Of a stretch of DNA of 64,000 nt, positions 34,809-43,611 are shown in pieces. Each line of letters begins with the position of its first letter. Positions within the stretch are counted from its first letter, which is position 1. Origin of the DNA: Crocosphaera sp. (GTDB taxonomy: Bacteria; Cyanobacteriota; Cyanobacteriia; Cyanobacteriales; Microcystaceae); the NCBI GenBank assembly GCA_030065205.1, contig JASJDN010000011.1, positions 1 through 64,000 of the forward strand. The letters are read 5' to 3'. The notes beneath the pieces are model-generated. The model was not told where the DNA came from and searched no databases. It saw nothing but the letters and a program-made list of their open reading frames with translations. Position numbers and translations under genes: made by a program.

Positions 34809-35061
34809 CAGGGTGAAGAATACAACAATTGACATCATCAAGACATACTTTACCCCATTGTAAGCCCCAGCGAACTAATTCTACGCGGTTGTCTGTTTTG
34901 GTTTTGGTCAAGATATTGCTGATGTGATTATCAACAGTACGCTTACTAATCTCTAGTCTTTGGGCTATTTCGAGATTCGTTAAACCAGTGGAAACGAGAT
35001 CGAGAATTTGCATTTCTCGGCCAGACAGGGACACAGGGGTTTGAAACTTAGCACTGGTCAT
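34789..35061 (-). CDS. pedR: Small LuxR-type regulator, PedR-like
   Basis: The 90-residue protein is a bare LuxR helix-turn-helix domain: LSGREMQILDLVSTGLTNLE, then IAQRLEISKRTVDNHISNIL. It ends in a Cys-containing tail, GKVCLDDVNCCILHPDGEVA. This matches PedR of cyanobacteria, which senses photosynthetic electron transport by thioredoxin-dependent oxidation of a Cys in this tail. In Synechocystis PedR acts as a dimer on chlorophyll and high-light genes. Three cysteines lie in the tail here. It overlaps the TolB-like gene. No signal peptide; cytosolic. The PedR call is by resemblance of size, HTH and Cys tail. Confidence 0.78.
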   Translation of the reverse strand: MTSAKFQTPVSLSGREMQILDLVSTGLTNLEIAQRLEISKRTVDNHISNILTKTKTDNRVELVRWGLQWGKVCLDDVNCCILHPDGEVAS

Positions 35062-35423
35062 AGGTATTTGTTGCGATAGTACATTTACTTATCCATTTTC
35101 TCCATTGTAGTTGATAGTTGACAGTTCGGGGAGATAAATTTGCAAAACGCAAATTATTGATTAGCGATCGCTTAACAAAGCATTATAGTAGTTAATTGTG
35201 TTTAGGTACTTACTTTGATTTACGCCAACTTACTTAGTGGGCAATTTTACCCTATATTGACAAGAATAACGTCTTTTTTAAGGGATTATTTCTGAGATGG
35301 AAGAGAAATAAAAGATAATCAGGACTTAGACAAAACAATGACTACGATTAAGGTGTTCTCAACTGATGCCCAACGATTCTGGTGTGGTCACAGTATTTTT
35401 TGCTTTCTAAGTTTAATCGAGAT
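35062..35423. promoter_or_regulatory. Intergenic region pedR/cyclophilin
   Basis: This 362-bp gap between divergent genes has no supported ORF. A perfect hairpin AATTTGC/GCAAATT lies at 35137-35155 with a 5-nt loop and no T tract. A HIP1 octamer lies near 35164. The promoters of pedR and of the cyclophilin gene should lie here, but I cannot place them. Confidence 0.4.
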
Positions 35424-36410
35424 ATGTCTACTCCACCTCCAATCATTACAAATCCCATTAACGACGTAACTGTTTTACAAAATACAGCCAATACGAATCT
35501 AGATTTACTGACCAATTTTGATGATCCTTTAACCACTGGTAAAGTGGCTACATTTGAATTATATAATCCAGATTTAGCTGGCGGAATGATTAATGTTTTA
35601 CTATTTGATCAAGCTGACGCGGGCGCCCCTTTAACCGTTGAAAATTTTAGAAACTATGTTGATGATAATGACTATGTTAATAGTATCATTCATCGCTCTG
35701 TTCCTGATTTTGTCCTTCAAGGTGGCGGTTTTACTGTTGAGAATTTTACCCTCGATCTCGTTCCTGATGATCCACCAATTCTCAATGAATTCAGTAGTGG
35801 CCGCTCGAATTTACGGGGAACAATCGCTATGGCAAAATTGGGAGGTGATCCTGATAGTGCTACCAATCAATGGTTTTTTAACCTGGCAGATAATTCGGCT
35901 AATTTAGATAATCAAAATGGTGGATTTACAGTTTTTGGTAACGTTTTATCCGACAATGATTTAGCCGTCCTTGATGAAATAGCCTCTATCCCTATCTTCA
36001 ATGGCACTAGCATTCATCCAGCTTTTACTGATCTACCGTTACAAATTGACCCCAACAACCCTGTAATAACTAGCGACGATGATTTTATTCGTTTTCGTCA
36101 AATTACTGTTTCTGATGTCAATGAATTAAACTTCTCTGTTATTAATAACACGAATACTGATTTAGTGGATGTAATTATTGATAATAATCAACTGACGCTT
36201 GATTACTTTGAAGATCAAATAGGAACAGCAGAAATTACCATTCGAGGCACAAATTTACTGGGTCAAAGTGTGGAAGATACTTTTATTGTCAATGTTAATG
36301 AAGCTTCGCCTAGGGTTCCTGAACCCTCTTTGAATATTGGGTTATTCTTAATCGGGTTTTTAGCTTTTCTTCGACCCTTGATGAGTCGAAAAAAAGCTCA
36401 GTCTAGATAA
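35424..36410 (+). CDS. Cyclophilin-type peptidyl-prolyl isomerase with PEP-CTERM tail
   Basis: The 328-residue protein has a cyclophilin domain (about 35-190) recognised by LFDQADAGAPLTVENFRNYV, IIHRSVPDFVLQGGGF, GTIAMAKLGGDPDSATNQWF and NGGFTVFGNVLS. A spacer follows, then a PEP-CTERM sorting signal: Val-Pro-Glu-Pro, a hydrophobic helix (LNIGLFLIGFLAFL) and the basic end SRKKAQSR. PEP-CTERM proteins are processed by exosortase and normally need a signal peptide, but none is visible from ATG 35424 nor from the longer frame at 35382. The gene ends exactly where the convergent phoX begins. Confidence 0.83.
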   Translation: MSTPPPIITNPINDVTVLQNTANTNLDLLTNFDDPLTTGKVATFELYNPDLAGGMINVLLFDQADAGAPLTVENFRNYVDDNDYVNSIIHRSVPDFVLQGGGFTVENFTLDLVPDDPPILNEFSSGRSNLRGTIAMAKLGGDPDSATNQWFFNLADNSANLDNQNGGFTVFGNVLSDNDLAVLDEIASIPIFNGTSIHPAFTDLPLQIDPNNPVITSDDDFIRFRQITVSDVNELNFSVINNTNTDLVDVIIDNNQLTLDYFEDQIGTAEITIRGTNLLGQSVEDTFIVNVNEASPRVPEPSLNIGLFLIGFLAFLRPLMSRKKAQSR

Positions 36411-38621
36411 TTATTCTTTGATCGGCCTCACAGCAATAACAGCCGGACGCGGGGCATCGTTCACCTGTTTACTGGGCCAGTTAGAACCCAGAGGAACGGT
36501 TCTCGTTTGCATAAAAGCTTCCCCTGAGGTGGTCAAAATAGAAAACTCGCGCTTTTCACTCGCCATATTTTGACGGGTTCCGTAAGCTTCCCCAGGATGT
36601 TGTACCGCTAAAAATAGGGTTTGTTCATCCTCACTCAACCACGGGCCAGTCATTTCTACTTCCATCGGTCCAATGGCAAAGGGAAAAGCCATCCCCTTGT
36701 TGTTTCCTTGAAGGGGTAAATACCACAGGGTATTGTTCCCAAAAATCCCCACCAAACTTTTTGTACTTATCGGTTCCCCATCTTTCACCCGATCTTTAAT
36801 CTCTTTATTATGACCACTGGTGGACATATCCGTTACCATCCACAAGTCTCCCTTGCGGTCAAACATTAGGTTATCCGGATTAGAAAATCCCATCCCCCCT
36901 GAAGTTGGTTCCCCTCCAGTAGCTAAGATATCCCAACGAAACGTCGTGGCCGCGGGATCATTGCTATCTTCCCTAATCTTGATGATCCAACCATATTCAT
37001 AATTCATTTCCCCATTGGGTCCACGAAACACCCCCTTATCCGGTCCCCCATCACCCCCAGGAGTCCCGGAAGTAAAGGTAACGTATAACGTCCCATCTTG
37101 GCGGATTTCTGTGTCTTCTGGCCGCGCTGTACAGGTGATTCCGGCTGCATTAGCGGCAAAATGAGCATCGATTAAAATCGCCCCTTGTTTTTCTTCGTAG
37201 GTTCCTCGGTAAAGATCCCCCAAGGTTTTAAATTTTGCTTGATAAGTGGCGATCGCTTGATCCTCTTTAACTTGCATTATTCCCCCGATCGCACGATCGC
37301 TATGGGGTAAGGTCACTAAACCTCCTTGCACCTTTGAGGGTAACACAGGATTGATGGGGGTTTCGGGGGTTAACCGCACCCATTTTCCAGTCCCATCGGG
37401 GTTAAAAACGGCACCGTGTAACATTCCTGACTCCATACAGCAGGAATTATTCTTATCTTTGGGATCAACAATGGTTTTATCGGAGACAAACTTATAAAGA
37501 TGACCTCCTCTGCGATCGCATCCTGAATAAACGGCCAATTTTTTCCCTGTTTCGGCCCGAAAGGCCACTGCTTCGTGACGATAACGACCCAACCAAGTAT
37601 GCTTAGTCCCATAATCATTTTTATCGGTGGGATCAACTTCTACCATCCAACCGTATTTATTGCCCGCTAACCCAAACACATTTCCCCGTCCATCGAGATC
37701 CTGTTCGTTCATTAAAAAGGGGGTTACAGAGGGGTCTAAAGATGAACCGTCGGCCATCAGGGGTTCGGGGACTTGGTCTTGAATATTTTCTTCTGCACTG
37801 AGTACGGTTCCCCAAGGAGTGGTTCCGCCGGCACAGTTTTGAAAGGTTCCGATGATTTTACTGCCTAAACCGTCGTCGTAGCCCAGTTTTTCTTCTTTCT
37901 CAAAAATTTTGATGGCTGGCCCAGTCGCCTTGAGATAATGACCATCTTCTAACCCTGATATGCCAGTAATGCGTCTATCGGCTTCTGAATAGGTGCGTTG
38001 CCATTGGCCTTGAGCATTTTTTTTGAGGGAAATGACCCCTATTCCTTGATCGATTAAAGCCTCTTTCGCGATCGCTTCTATCTTAGCTTTCAGGGGATCA
38101 GTTTTAGGTAAAGCAAAGGCATTTATTTTGCCTTGATTTTCATCGGCGATCGCTTTTACTGCTTCAAAGGGAAGGGATTTCCCAATCACTTTTTCGTAGG
38201 TTTCTCGCCAAGTTTTTCCACTAATATATTCAAAGTTAATGGTTAAAAATCCTTCATTGGGTTTCGTTTCTACTAAGGATAAATAATCGTTATTGTAACC
38301 AAACCTTGAGTCTCCTACTCTGTCTCCCCATTGGGCAATGACATCATAAGTAAACCCTTCGGGCAACACCACATCATCTATCACTTCGTAGGTTTTATAA
38401 GTCAATTTTTGTTGTTCATTGCTTAAATTTTCAATAGTTAAAGGAATGGGTGTTTTAACAGGAGTAAACTGAAAAGATTGGCCGGCTTGAATAATTTTAT
38501 TAACCTGTTCTTTACTGTTACCCCCTACCATAAAAGAACTAGATAAGGCTTTCGTTCCTTGAGATAATAAGGCTGTTCCTGTTGTTACTCCTAAAAATTT
38601 CAGAAGATTTCGTCTATTCAT
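36411..38621 (-). CDS. phoX: Alkaline phosphatase, PhoX family (Tat-exported)
   Basis: PhoX is an iron/calcium-dependent periplasmic phosphomonoesterase used under phosphate limitation. The 736-residue product has a Tat signal (NRRNLLKFLGVTTGTALL) and the PhoX fold. The conserved FQNCAGGTTPWGTVLSAEEN holds the iron-ligand Cys, SGCDRRGGHLYKF follows, and VTDMSTSGHNKE is present. ATG 38621 is preferred over 38627. The convergent cyclophilin gene ends at 36410 with no intervening base. Phosphate regulation is expected; a CTTAACCT half-site and a repeated 11-mer lie upstream. Confidence 0.92.
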   Translation of the reverse strand: MNRRNLLKFLGVTTGTALLSQGTKALSSSFMVGGNSKEQVNKIIQAGQSFQFTPVKTPIPLTIENLSNEQQKLTYKTYEVIDDVVLPEGFTYDVIAQWGDRVGDSRFGYNNDYLSLVETKPNEGFLTINFEYISGKTWRETYEKVIGKSLPFEAVKAIADENQGKINAFALPKTDPLKAKIEAIAKEALIDQGIGVISLKKNAQGQWQRTYSEADRRITGISGLEDGHYLKATGPAIKIFEKEEKLGYDDGLGSKIIGTFQNCAGGTTPWGTVLSAEENIQDQVPEPLMADGSSLDPSVTPFLMNEQDLDGRGNVFGLAGNKYGWMVEVDPTDKNDYGTKHTWLGRYRHEAVAFRAETGKKLAVYSGCDRRGGHLYKFVSDKTIVDPKDKNNSCCMESGMLHGAVFNPDGTGKWVRLTPETPINPVLPSKVQGGLVTLPHSDRAIGGIMQVKEDQAIATYQAKFKTLGDLYRGTYEEKQGAILIDAHFAANAAGITCTARPEDTEIRQDGTLYVTFTSGTPGGDGGPDKGVFRGPNGEMNYEYGWIIKIREDSNDPAATTFRWDILATGGEPTSGGMGFSNPDNLMFDRKGDLWMVTDMSTSGHNKEIKDRVKDGEPISTKSLVGIFGNNTLWYLPLQGNNKGMAFPFAIGPMEVEMTGPWLSEDEQTLFLAVQHPGEAYGTRQNMASEKREFSILTTSGEAFMQTRTVPLGSNWPSKQVNDAPRPAVIAVRPIKE

Positions 38622-38630
38622 TACCATAAA

Positions 38631-38713
38631 CTGTTCTTAACTATATAAATAGGGCTTTCTAGACAGGATACTTTAACCGGTTTTTTGATTTTTTTCTTTA
38701 GTCTGTTCTTAAC
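38631..38713 (-). promoter_or_regulatory. Candidate regulatory repeats upstream of phoX
   Basis: The 11-mer CTGTTCTTAAC occurs at 38631-38641 and 38703-38713, upstream of phoX on the opposite strand. The second is followed by CT, making the CTTAACCT unit known from cyanobacterial Pho boxes. The 11-bp spaced tandem array of a full Pho box is not present, so this is weak. Confidence 0.25.
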
Positions 38714-38896
38714 CTTTATGGGTAAGTTGGGGTAAAATGGCATTGGAGCAATTTTTCTTATTCAAAATGCGTGAGTTTCCTAGTTTGAACGGTTAACATT
38801 GCAAGGGTTCGGATTATCTTTAGTTAAACCTCTATAGAAAGTTAATCAAAATCTAGGATATGCCAGAATAGAGTTACGATCACAAGGAGTAAAATA

Positions 38897-40147
38897 TTGA
38901 CAGTGCTTTCGGATCAATGGATTGATGACATTCTTCAAAGGAGTAAACATATATCCCCAGAAGATCCAATAGAACAAAAGCTCTGCGATCTATTGGTTAA
39001 AGGATGCTTTGAAAATTACTCAAATCTTTCCGATAAAAAAGGACTCCTCTTGGCTGCTGCTTTTGATTTATTAGTAGCAGCACAATATTATTCTGCTATT
39101 TCTCATAGTGGCTGGCTTTATAGCCCTGGACAAGAGCCTAAACTCTTTTTTCACTATACCAATTGTTGTCCTCGCTCAGTTCTTAAGAACGAGTTTTACT
39201 TTCATCCATCTCAAAAGCCAAGGTCAGGTAAAATTGGTACTATCACCTCAAAACTACTCGTGATTTTTCTGGGTAGTATATTTAGATACTTAGGATATGA
39301 AGAGGACGTTCTTAAGGGAACAGAACCCGTTGATCTAGTGATTGTTAATACAAAAAAACATTTAATTTTGTTTGCTGAAATTAAAGCAGCCCCTTTACTT
39401 ACGCCACCTATTGCAGCCAAGTCACAAAATCTTACATTTGAAAAAGAAGGAGAAGCTATTGAAAGAGGTTATAGTTCAGTAGATAATACTAATCTCTTTA
39501 ATATGCCTCTTGACATATTAATTCCTGGAAAAATCAGTGAAGATGAGTGGAAAGAAAATTATTTTCCAATTGGTTCTAGGAATAGTAGAGAAGATAAAAA
39601 TTGGGGATTTCGAGGTTTAATTAAACTCATTGAAGAGTCCCCAGATTTTTTTTCAGAATACTTCACTTTTTGGACTAATGCTTTTATTGCCTATTATCCT
39701 AAAAAGACAAGTAATATTTTTTGGTTAACTAATGCTTGTGGAACGCCATCTCCTACACCTCTACAATGGCCTTCAAGAAAGCAAGCACAAGGATATGAAT
39801 CTATATCTGATAGCAAAACAAGTGTTGGTATGGATAGAACCGACGATATTAAAAAAGGTATATATCAAGTCTTAAAATTAGGTTCTCAAGGAAAACCAAA
39901 TACACGAAAGTGGAAATATAAAGTTGGACTTATTTCTAATATTCATGCTGCTAGACATTTTAATGAGTATCTTGAATCTTTCAAAGATATTGTATGGACA
40001 ATAGATAAAACCAAGAGAGCCAAAAAAGTTGGGGATCTTCCTCAAGAACAATCAATATATAACCTTTTTGATGGAATTGTTGCTCTCACTAGCTCTTTTA
40101 CTCGTGATGAATGGATAGAAAAAATATTTAATTTTATTATTGAATAA
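38897..40147 (+). CDS. Putative type II restriction endonuclease
   Basis: The 416-residue protein has a PD-(D/E)XK-like core: Asp146 in TEPVDLVIV, then a strand ending in Glu161-Ile-Lys163 (LILFAEIKAAPL). It lies 5 bp upstream of a DNA methyltransferase gene on the same strand, the usual restriction-modification layout. TTG 38897 is the start, with AAGGAG 7 bp upstream; GTG 38903 is less well spaced. The AT-rich codon use differs from some neighbours. Recognition site unknown; I recognise no specific endonuclease family. The assignment rests on the E-x-K motif plus operon context. Confidence 0.65.
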   Translation: MTVLSDQWIDDILQRSKHISPEDPIEQKLCDLLVKGCFENYSNLSDKKGLLLAAAFDLLVAAQYYSAISHSGWLYSPGQEPKLFFHYTNCCPRSVLKNEFYFHPSQKPRSGKIGTITSKLLVIFLGSIFRYLGYEEDVLKGTEPVDLVIVNTKKHLILFAEIKAAPLLTPPIAAKSQNLTFEKEGEAIERGYSSVDNTNLFNMPLDILIPGKISEDEWKENYFPIGSRNSREDKNWGFRGLIKLIEESPDFFSEYFTFWTNAFIAYYPKKTSNIFWLTNACGTPSPTPLQWPSRKQAQGYESISDSKTSVGMDRTDDIKKGIYQVLKLGSQGKPNTRKWKYKVGLISNIHAARHFNEYLESFKDIVWTIDKTKRAKKVGDLPQEQSIYNLFDGIVALTSSFTRDEWIEKIFNFIIE

Positions 40148-40152
40148 ATTTT

Positions 40153-41925
40153 ATGACTTTATTTTTTTGTAAACTCAGAAATAATATAATTCTTGAATCT
40201 GATATAAATCTTGCAGAAAGAGAACTTAAAACCTTCTTTAAGGAGATTTACCCTCTTAATAAAGCAGAGGATTTAGTGAACCATATTAATCTCCCATTAA
40301 ATTGTGCTATGAATAACATTCGTACTCAAGGAATAATCGGCTATGTTGTTAAAAATAACAATACTGATATAGATGAAATTGTCACAAAGTTAAGCTTTAT
40401 TCAAGAAATTTGGTGTTTAGCTGAGCATCTCAAAAATAAAAAATTTTTGTCAGCACCTTGGTCTATTAAATGCCAATATGTTAACTTTGAGATAATTATG
40501 ATAATTCCCTTAATGGCAGCAGCCGAAATATTAAGTTGTTTAAATACTAATGTTGTTTCAAGACAAGATATTAAAGACTTAGCTCTCAGCCTTGCTAATT
40601 TGAAAAAACCTGTAAATTTAAGATTTAAAAGTTCTATAAATCGTAAAAATACTTCAAATCCTCATGTTCATAGTCTGCATAAATACAAAGCAAAATTCTT
40701 TCCGAGGATGATTCGCTCTTGTCTAATATCTATCTATCAAGACATTCCGAAAACAAGCGAAGGGGAAATCAGAATTCTTGATCCTTTTGTTGGCAGTGGG
40801 ACTACTATTATTGAGGCATCTTTTTTAGGTTTTAATTCACTTGGTATTGATATTGACAAATTATCGTGTCTAATTTCTTTAGCAAAACTTGAAGTTCTTA
40901 ATAAGAGTAGTTTACAAGATATCGAAAGTTTTATCAATCAAAAGGAAATAGAAGATTCTCCCTTGTTTGCTGATTCATTATCTTCAAGCTCGTCTAATTA
41001 TTCTTTTCCCAAAAAAATAATTAAAAAATTTGAGCGTTGGGGAAACCTTGATAAAAAGAAAGAGTATGAGAATGAAATTACTAAATGGATACAGTCTATA
41101 AAACGAATTCAAAATGAAGAACTTCGGTTAATAATGTATATATGTTTAAGTGACGTTTTAACTAGAAAATTTAATATACGAATGTTAGGAACAGGTGTTG
41201 GTCGTTTTGCTTTAGAGATAGGAAAAACTTCAATATCATCATTAATGAAATCTAATCTTCGTTACTTATTAAAAACTGTCTCACTTTGTAGAACATTAAA
41301 AAGTGCATATAATTTATCTTTTGGAAAAAGTGACATAATTTGCGATGATGCAACACAATTACCACTGCTATCATCTAGCTTTTCTATTATTCTTACATCT
41401 CCGCCATACCTTCCAGCATCATCAGGAAGAGAAAACTATTTAGTAGGAAAATCAATTTCAATCAAAGCTCTTGGTTTAATGTCAGATGACGAAATAGAAA
41501 ATGTCGAAGCTAAGAGCGTCGGTTCTATGAAAAATGAACTTCGACTTAATTTTGATGACCTTCCAAATCAGGTAGTTGATTTATATTTGTGGTTAAAGTC
41601 AGACTCCCTTAGAGCTATTAAAGCTGTTCCTACGGCAGTCTATTATCAGCAACTTAAACAAGCTCTTAACGAAAGTTATAGACTTTTACTTCCCCAAGGA
41701 GTAGCAATCTATATCATTGGTAAAGAAAGCGTATTCTATAAATACAGTACAAGGGAAATTTTATATCAAGTAAAATGTGATGAAATTTTTCAGGAAATTG
41801 CTGAACAAGTAGGATTTATCATTCAAGAGAAAATAGATATTCAACTAGATAAGAAAAATAAAAATGCTCGTCCACGCTCTCTGGATTCATACTATGAATC
41901 TATATTTTTTTTGAGAAAAAATTAA
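40153..41925 (+). CDS. DNA methyltransferase (amino-type), likely RM partner
   Basis: This 590-residue amino-methyltransferase has motif X-like HKYKAKFFPRMIRSC (about 176-190), SAM motif I ILDPFVGSGTTIIEASFLG (208-226), and catalytic TSPPY at 415-419. The TSPPY form is typical of N4-cytosine enzymes. The roughly 200 residues between the two motifs likely hold the target recognition domain (alpha-like order). About 150 N-terminal residues show no recognised motif. It protects host DNA against the endonuclease encoded just upstream. Modified base and site cannot be read. Confidence 0.83.
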   Translation: MTLFFCKLRNNIILESDINLAERELKTFFKEIYPLNKAEDLVNHINLPLNCAMNNIRTQGIIGYVVKNNNTDIDEIVTKLSFIQEIWCLAEHLKNKKFLSAPWSIKCQYVNFEIIMIIPLMAAAEILSCLNTNVVSRQDIKDLALSLANLKKPVNLRFKSSINRKNTSNPHVHSLHKYKAKFFPRMIRSCLISIYQDIPKTSEGEIRILDPFVGSGTTIIEASFLGFNSLGIDIDKLSCLISLAKLEVLNKSSLQDIESFINQKEIEDSPLFADSLSSSSSNYSFPKKIIKKFERWGNLDKKKEYENEITKWIQSIKRIQNEELRLIMYICLSDVLTRKFNIRMLGTGVGRFALEIGKTSISSLMKSNLRYLLKTVSLCRTLKSAYNLSFGKSDIICDDATQLPLLSSSFSIILTSPPYLPASSGRENYLVGKSISIKALGLMSDDEIENVEAKSVGSMKNELRLNFDDLPNQVVDLYLWLKSDSLRAIKAVPTAVYYQQLKQALNESYRLLLPQGVAIYIIGKESVFYKYSTREILYQVKCDEIFQEIAEQVGFIIQEKIDIQLDKKNKNARPRSLDSYYESIFFLRKN

Positions 41926-41961
41926 TTGCCGTGCCAAATTCCTCTAGAAATTATGGACATT

Positions 41962-42879
41962 CTAGCAAGAACTTTGACTTCTCCATTGGGTTATAAACTC
42001 TTCTAAAATAGGATTAACTAATTCTGGGGCTTCATCTTGAGGACAATGGCCGACATTTTCAAGGGGAATAAATTTATCTACTGTCGGATAATTAGCCCAT
42101 TCTTGTCCTATTTCAATCTTTTCCCAAGGGTCCTTATCTCCCCATAAAAGAATCGTTGGACAGGTTAAACGGGGTAATAAGTCTTCGGGTAAAGGTCCTT
42201 GGGAATAACCTGTAAAGGCTAAAAATACGTCGGCTGCGCCCTTATCTTGGGCAGGTTTAAGTAACAACTCAATTAACTCTTCTGTCACTGCCTCAGAACG
42301 ATGATACGCTTGTAGAAGAATGTTTTTAACGGTACGGGGTTGAGCGATTTGGGCAAAAAAGAAAGACCCAATAGCCTTATTGGTTAAGATGCGCTGCATC
42401 ATATTAGCCCCGACTCGACGATACCAGGGTAATGTCGCCTGTTTGCGTTCGTGAAGCAACCTTAAAGAACAATTGAGGGCAGCCACCCCTAATACCCATT
42501 CGGGGTAATCTACGGTTGTTTGCATGACCACCACACAACCGATAGAATTACCCACTAAAATAGCTGGACTTCCTATAACCTCTCGGCAAAAATCAGCCAA
42601 CTGTTGACTCCAGGTTTCAAATGTATAGTCAATTTCTTGTTTTGGAGTCGGTTTGGCTGAACCACCAAACCCAATTAAGTCAAGGGCATAACATTGGCAA
42701 TTTTCGCCTAAAATGGGGAGATTTTTGCGCCAATGTCTCCAAGATGCACCAAACCCATGAACTAAAACCACAGCCGGTCCTGTGTTTCCACAATGATTAT
42801 AGGTGATAGGATAACCTCGCCAATACCAAGTTTTCTCATCCTCTAGGGTCGTAGGGTTATGAATAGAAGACTGCACCAT
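41962..42879 (-). CDS. Alpha/beta hydrolase
   Basis: The 305-residue hydrolase has the oxyanion segment VVLVHGFGASWRHW, nucleophile Ser in LVGNSIGCVV, Asp in LLWGDKDPWE and His in ENVGHCPQDEAP. The overall form resembles cyanobacterial hydrolases of the haloalkane dehalogenase/epoxide hydrolase-like group. ATG 42879 begins just before the conserved TWYWRGYPITY block; a longer frame to 42927 adds 16 residues without support. Substrate unknown. The downstream restriction-modification pair is convergent. Confidence 0.85.
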   Translation of the reverse strand: MVQSSIHNPTTLEDEKTWYWRGYPITYNHCGNTGPAVVLVHGFGASWRHWRKNLPILGENCQCYALDLIGFGGSAKPTPKQEIDYTFETWSQQLADFCREVIGSPAILVGNSIGCVVVMQTTVDYPEWVLGVAALNCSLRLLHERKQATLPWYRRVGANMMQRILTNKAIGSFFFAQIAQPRTVKNILLQAYHRSEAVTEELIELLLKPAQDKGAADVFLAFTGYSQGPLPEDLLPRLTCPTILLWGDKDPWEKIEIGQEWANYPTVDKFIPLENVGHCPQDEAPELVNPILEEFITQWRSQSSC

Positions 42880-42939
42880 CTCAGATTGTATGTTAAATAA
42901 GTTTATTTTATTTACTAAACTTAACACACAATATATTGT

Positions 42940-43143
42940 TTAGTGGCCCATACTGTATTCTGCTATTTCCCGAATCAGTAGAATTCTCGAACGAAGATAG
43001 GTGTTGATAACACAGCAATCTTCAGAAGATAGGGTTTGTTTACTACTTAGCTTGCTGAGTATCTGATTAATTAAATCTGAGTCGTTTAACCCGCTTAAGG
43101 TTTTCCCAGAACTTTCATTAATGATTGACCACAGTTGTCGCAT
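42940..43143 (-). CDS. Small conserved cyanobacterial protein, function unknown
   Basis: This 67-residue protein (ATG 43143) reads MRQLWSIINESSGKTLSGLN, then DLINQILSKLSSKQ and INTYLRSRILLIREIAEYSM. It resembles a short helical family seen next to varied genes in cyanobacteria. No function is known to me. A longer start at 43173 adds ten residues; neither has a strong ribosome site. No signal or membrane segment. It sits 60 bp upstream of the hydrolase start on the same strand. Confidence 0.6.
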   Translation of the reverse strand: MRQLWSIINESSGKTLSGLNDSDLINQILSKLSSKQTLSSEDCCVINTYLRSRILLIREIAEYSMGH

Positions 43144-43461
43144 AATTGTTGTATTCACTACTTTTTTCCTCATCTAATCTATTACGCTTGTTGCTGTCAG
43201 ACTTCTTCAAAATCCTAAGCAATTTATAGGGCATTTGACATCCTCCATCTGGGAAATTTATCATATCTATAAAAAACTTTTCTTTTCATTACAACAATCT
43301 CAGTTATTGTCAGGGATTTATGAGAAACAGCCCCCATAATCTGATACAAAAATTTAAAATAGACTAAAAAGTTAAGTTTTAGTTAAAAATTTTAAATTTT
43401 AATATTCTTCTAAGATAATACAACGATATTGAGGATAATTGCAAGGAATCTTATTTTAAAA
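43144..43461. other. Gap with no supported gene
   Basis: This AT-rich stretch of about 318 bp between the small gene and the 47-residue ORF shows no coding frame I trust. It probably contains the promoter of the minus-strand small gene and of the ORF at 43462. Confidence 0.4.
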
Positions 43462-43605
43462 ATGCTACTGGAGGAGGATACATCTTCAGATGATAGTGTA
43501 ACAGGAAATTCTGTTATTAAGAAGCAAAAAACGGACAGATTACAAAAGCATCTAACCCCGTTAAAAGCGGTTTTTTCTGCTATCGTTTTATCTAATTGGT
43601 TTTAA
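43462..43605 (+). CDS. Possible small ORF, 47 residues
   Basis: The frame ATG 43462 to TAA 43603-43605 encodes MLLEEDTSSDDSVTGNSVIK, a basic middle, and a hydrophobic end, AVFSAIVLSNWF. AAGGA lies about 13 bp upstream, rather far. It ends 6 bp before the convergent 467-residue gene. The CCGTTAAAAGCGGTTTTTT stretch inside its end could also act as a weak terminator. It may be a real small protein or chance. Confidence 0.25.
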   Translation: MLLEEDTSSDDSVTGNSVIKKQKTDRLQKHLTPLKAVFSAIVLSNWF

Positions 43606-43611
43606 GATAAA

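Noticed and set aside
38631-38713. Full Pho box upstream of phoX
   Set aside because: Only single CTTAAC-type half sites are present; the tandem 8-bp units with 3-bp spacers needed for a Pho box are missing.
43540-43605. Terminator within the end of the 47-residue ORF
   Set aside because: The CCG/CGG stem before the T tract is only three pairs; too weak to call as a terminator.
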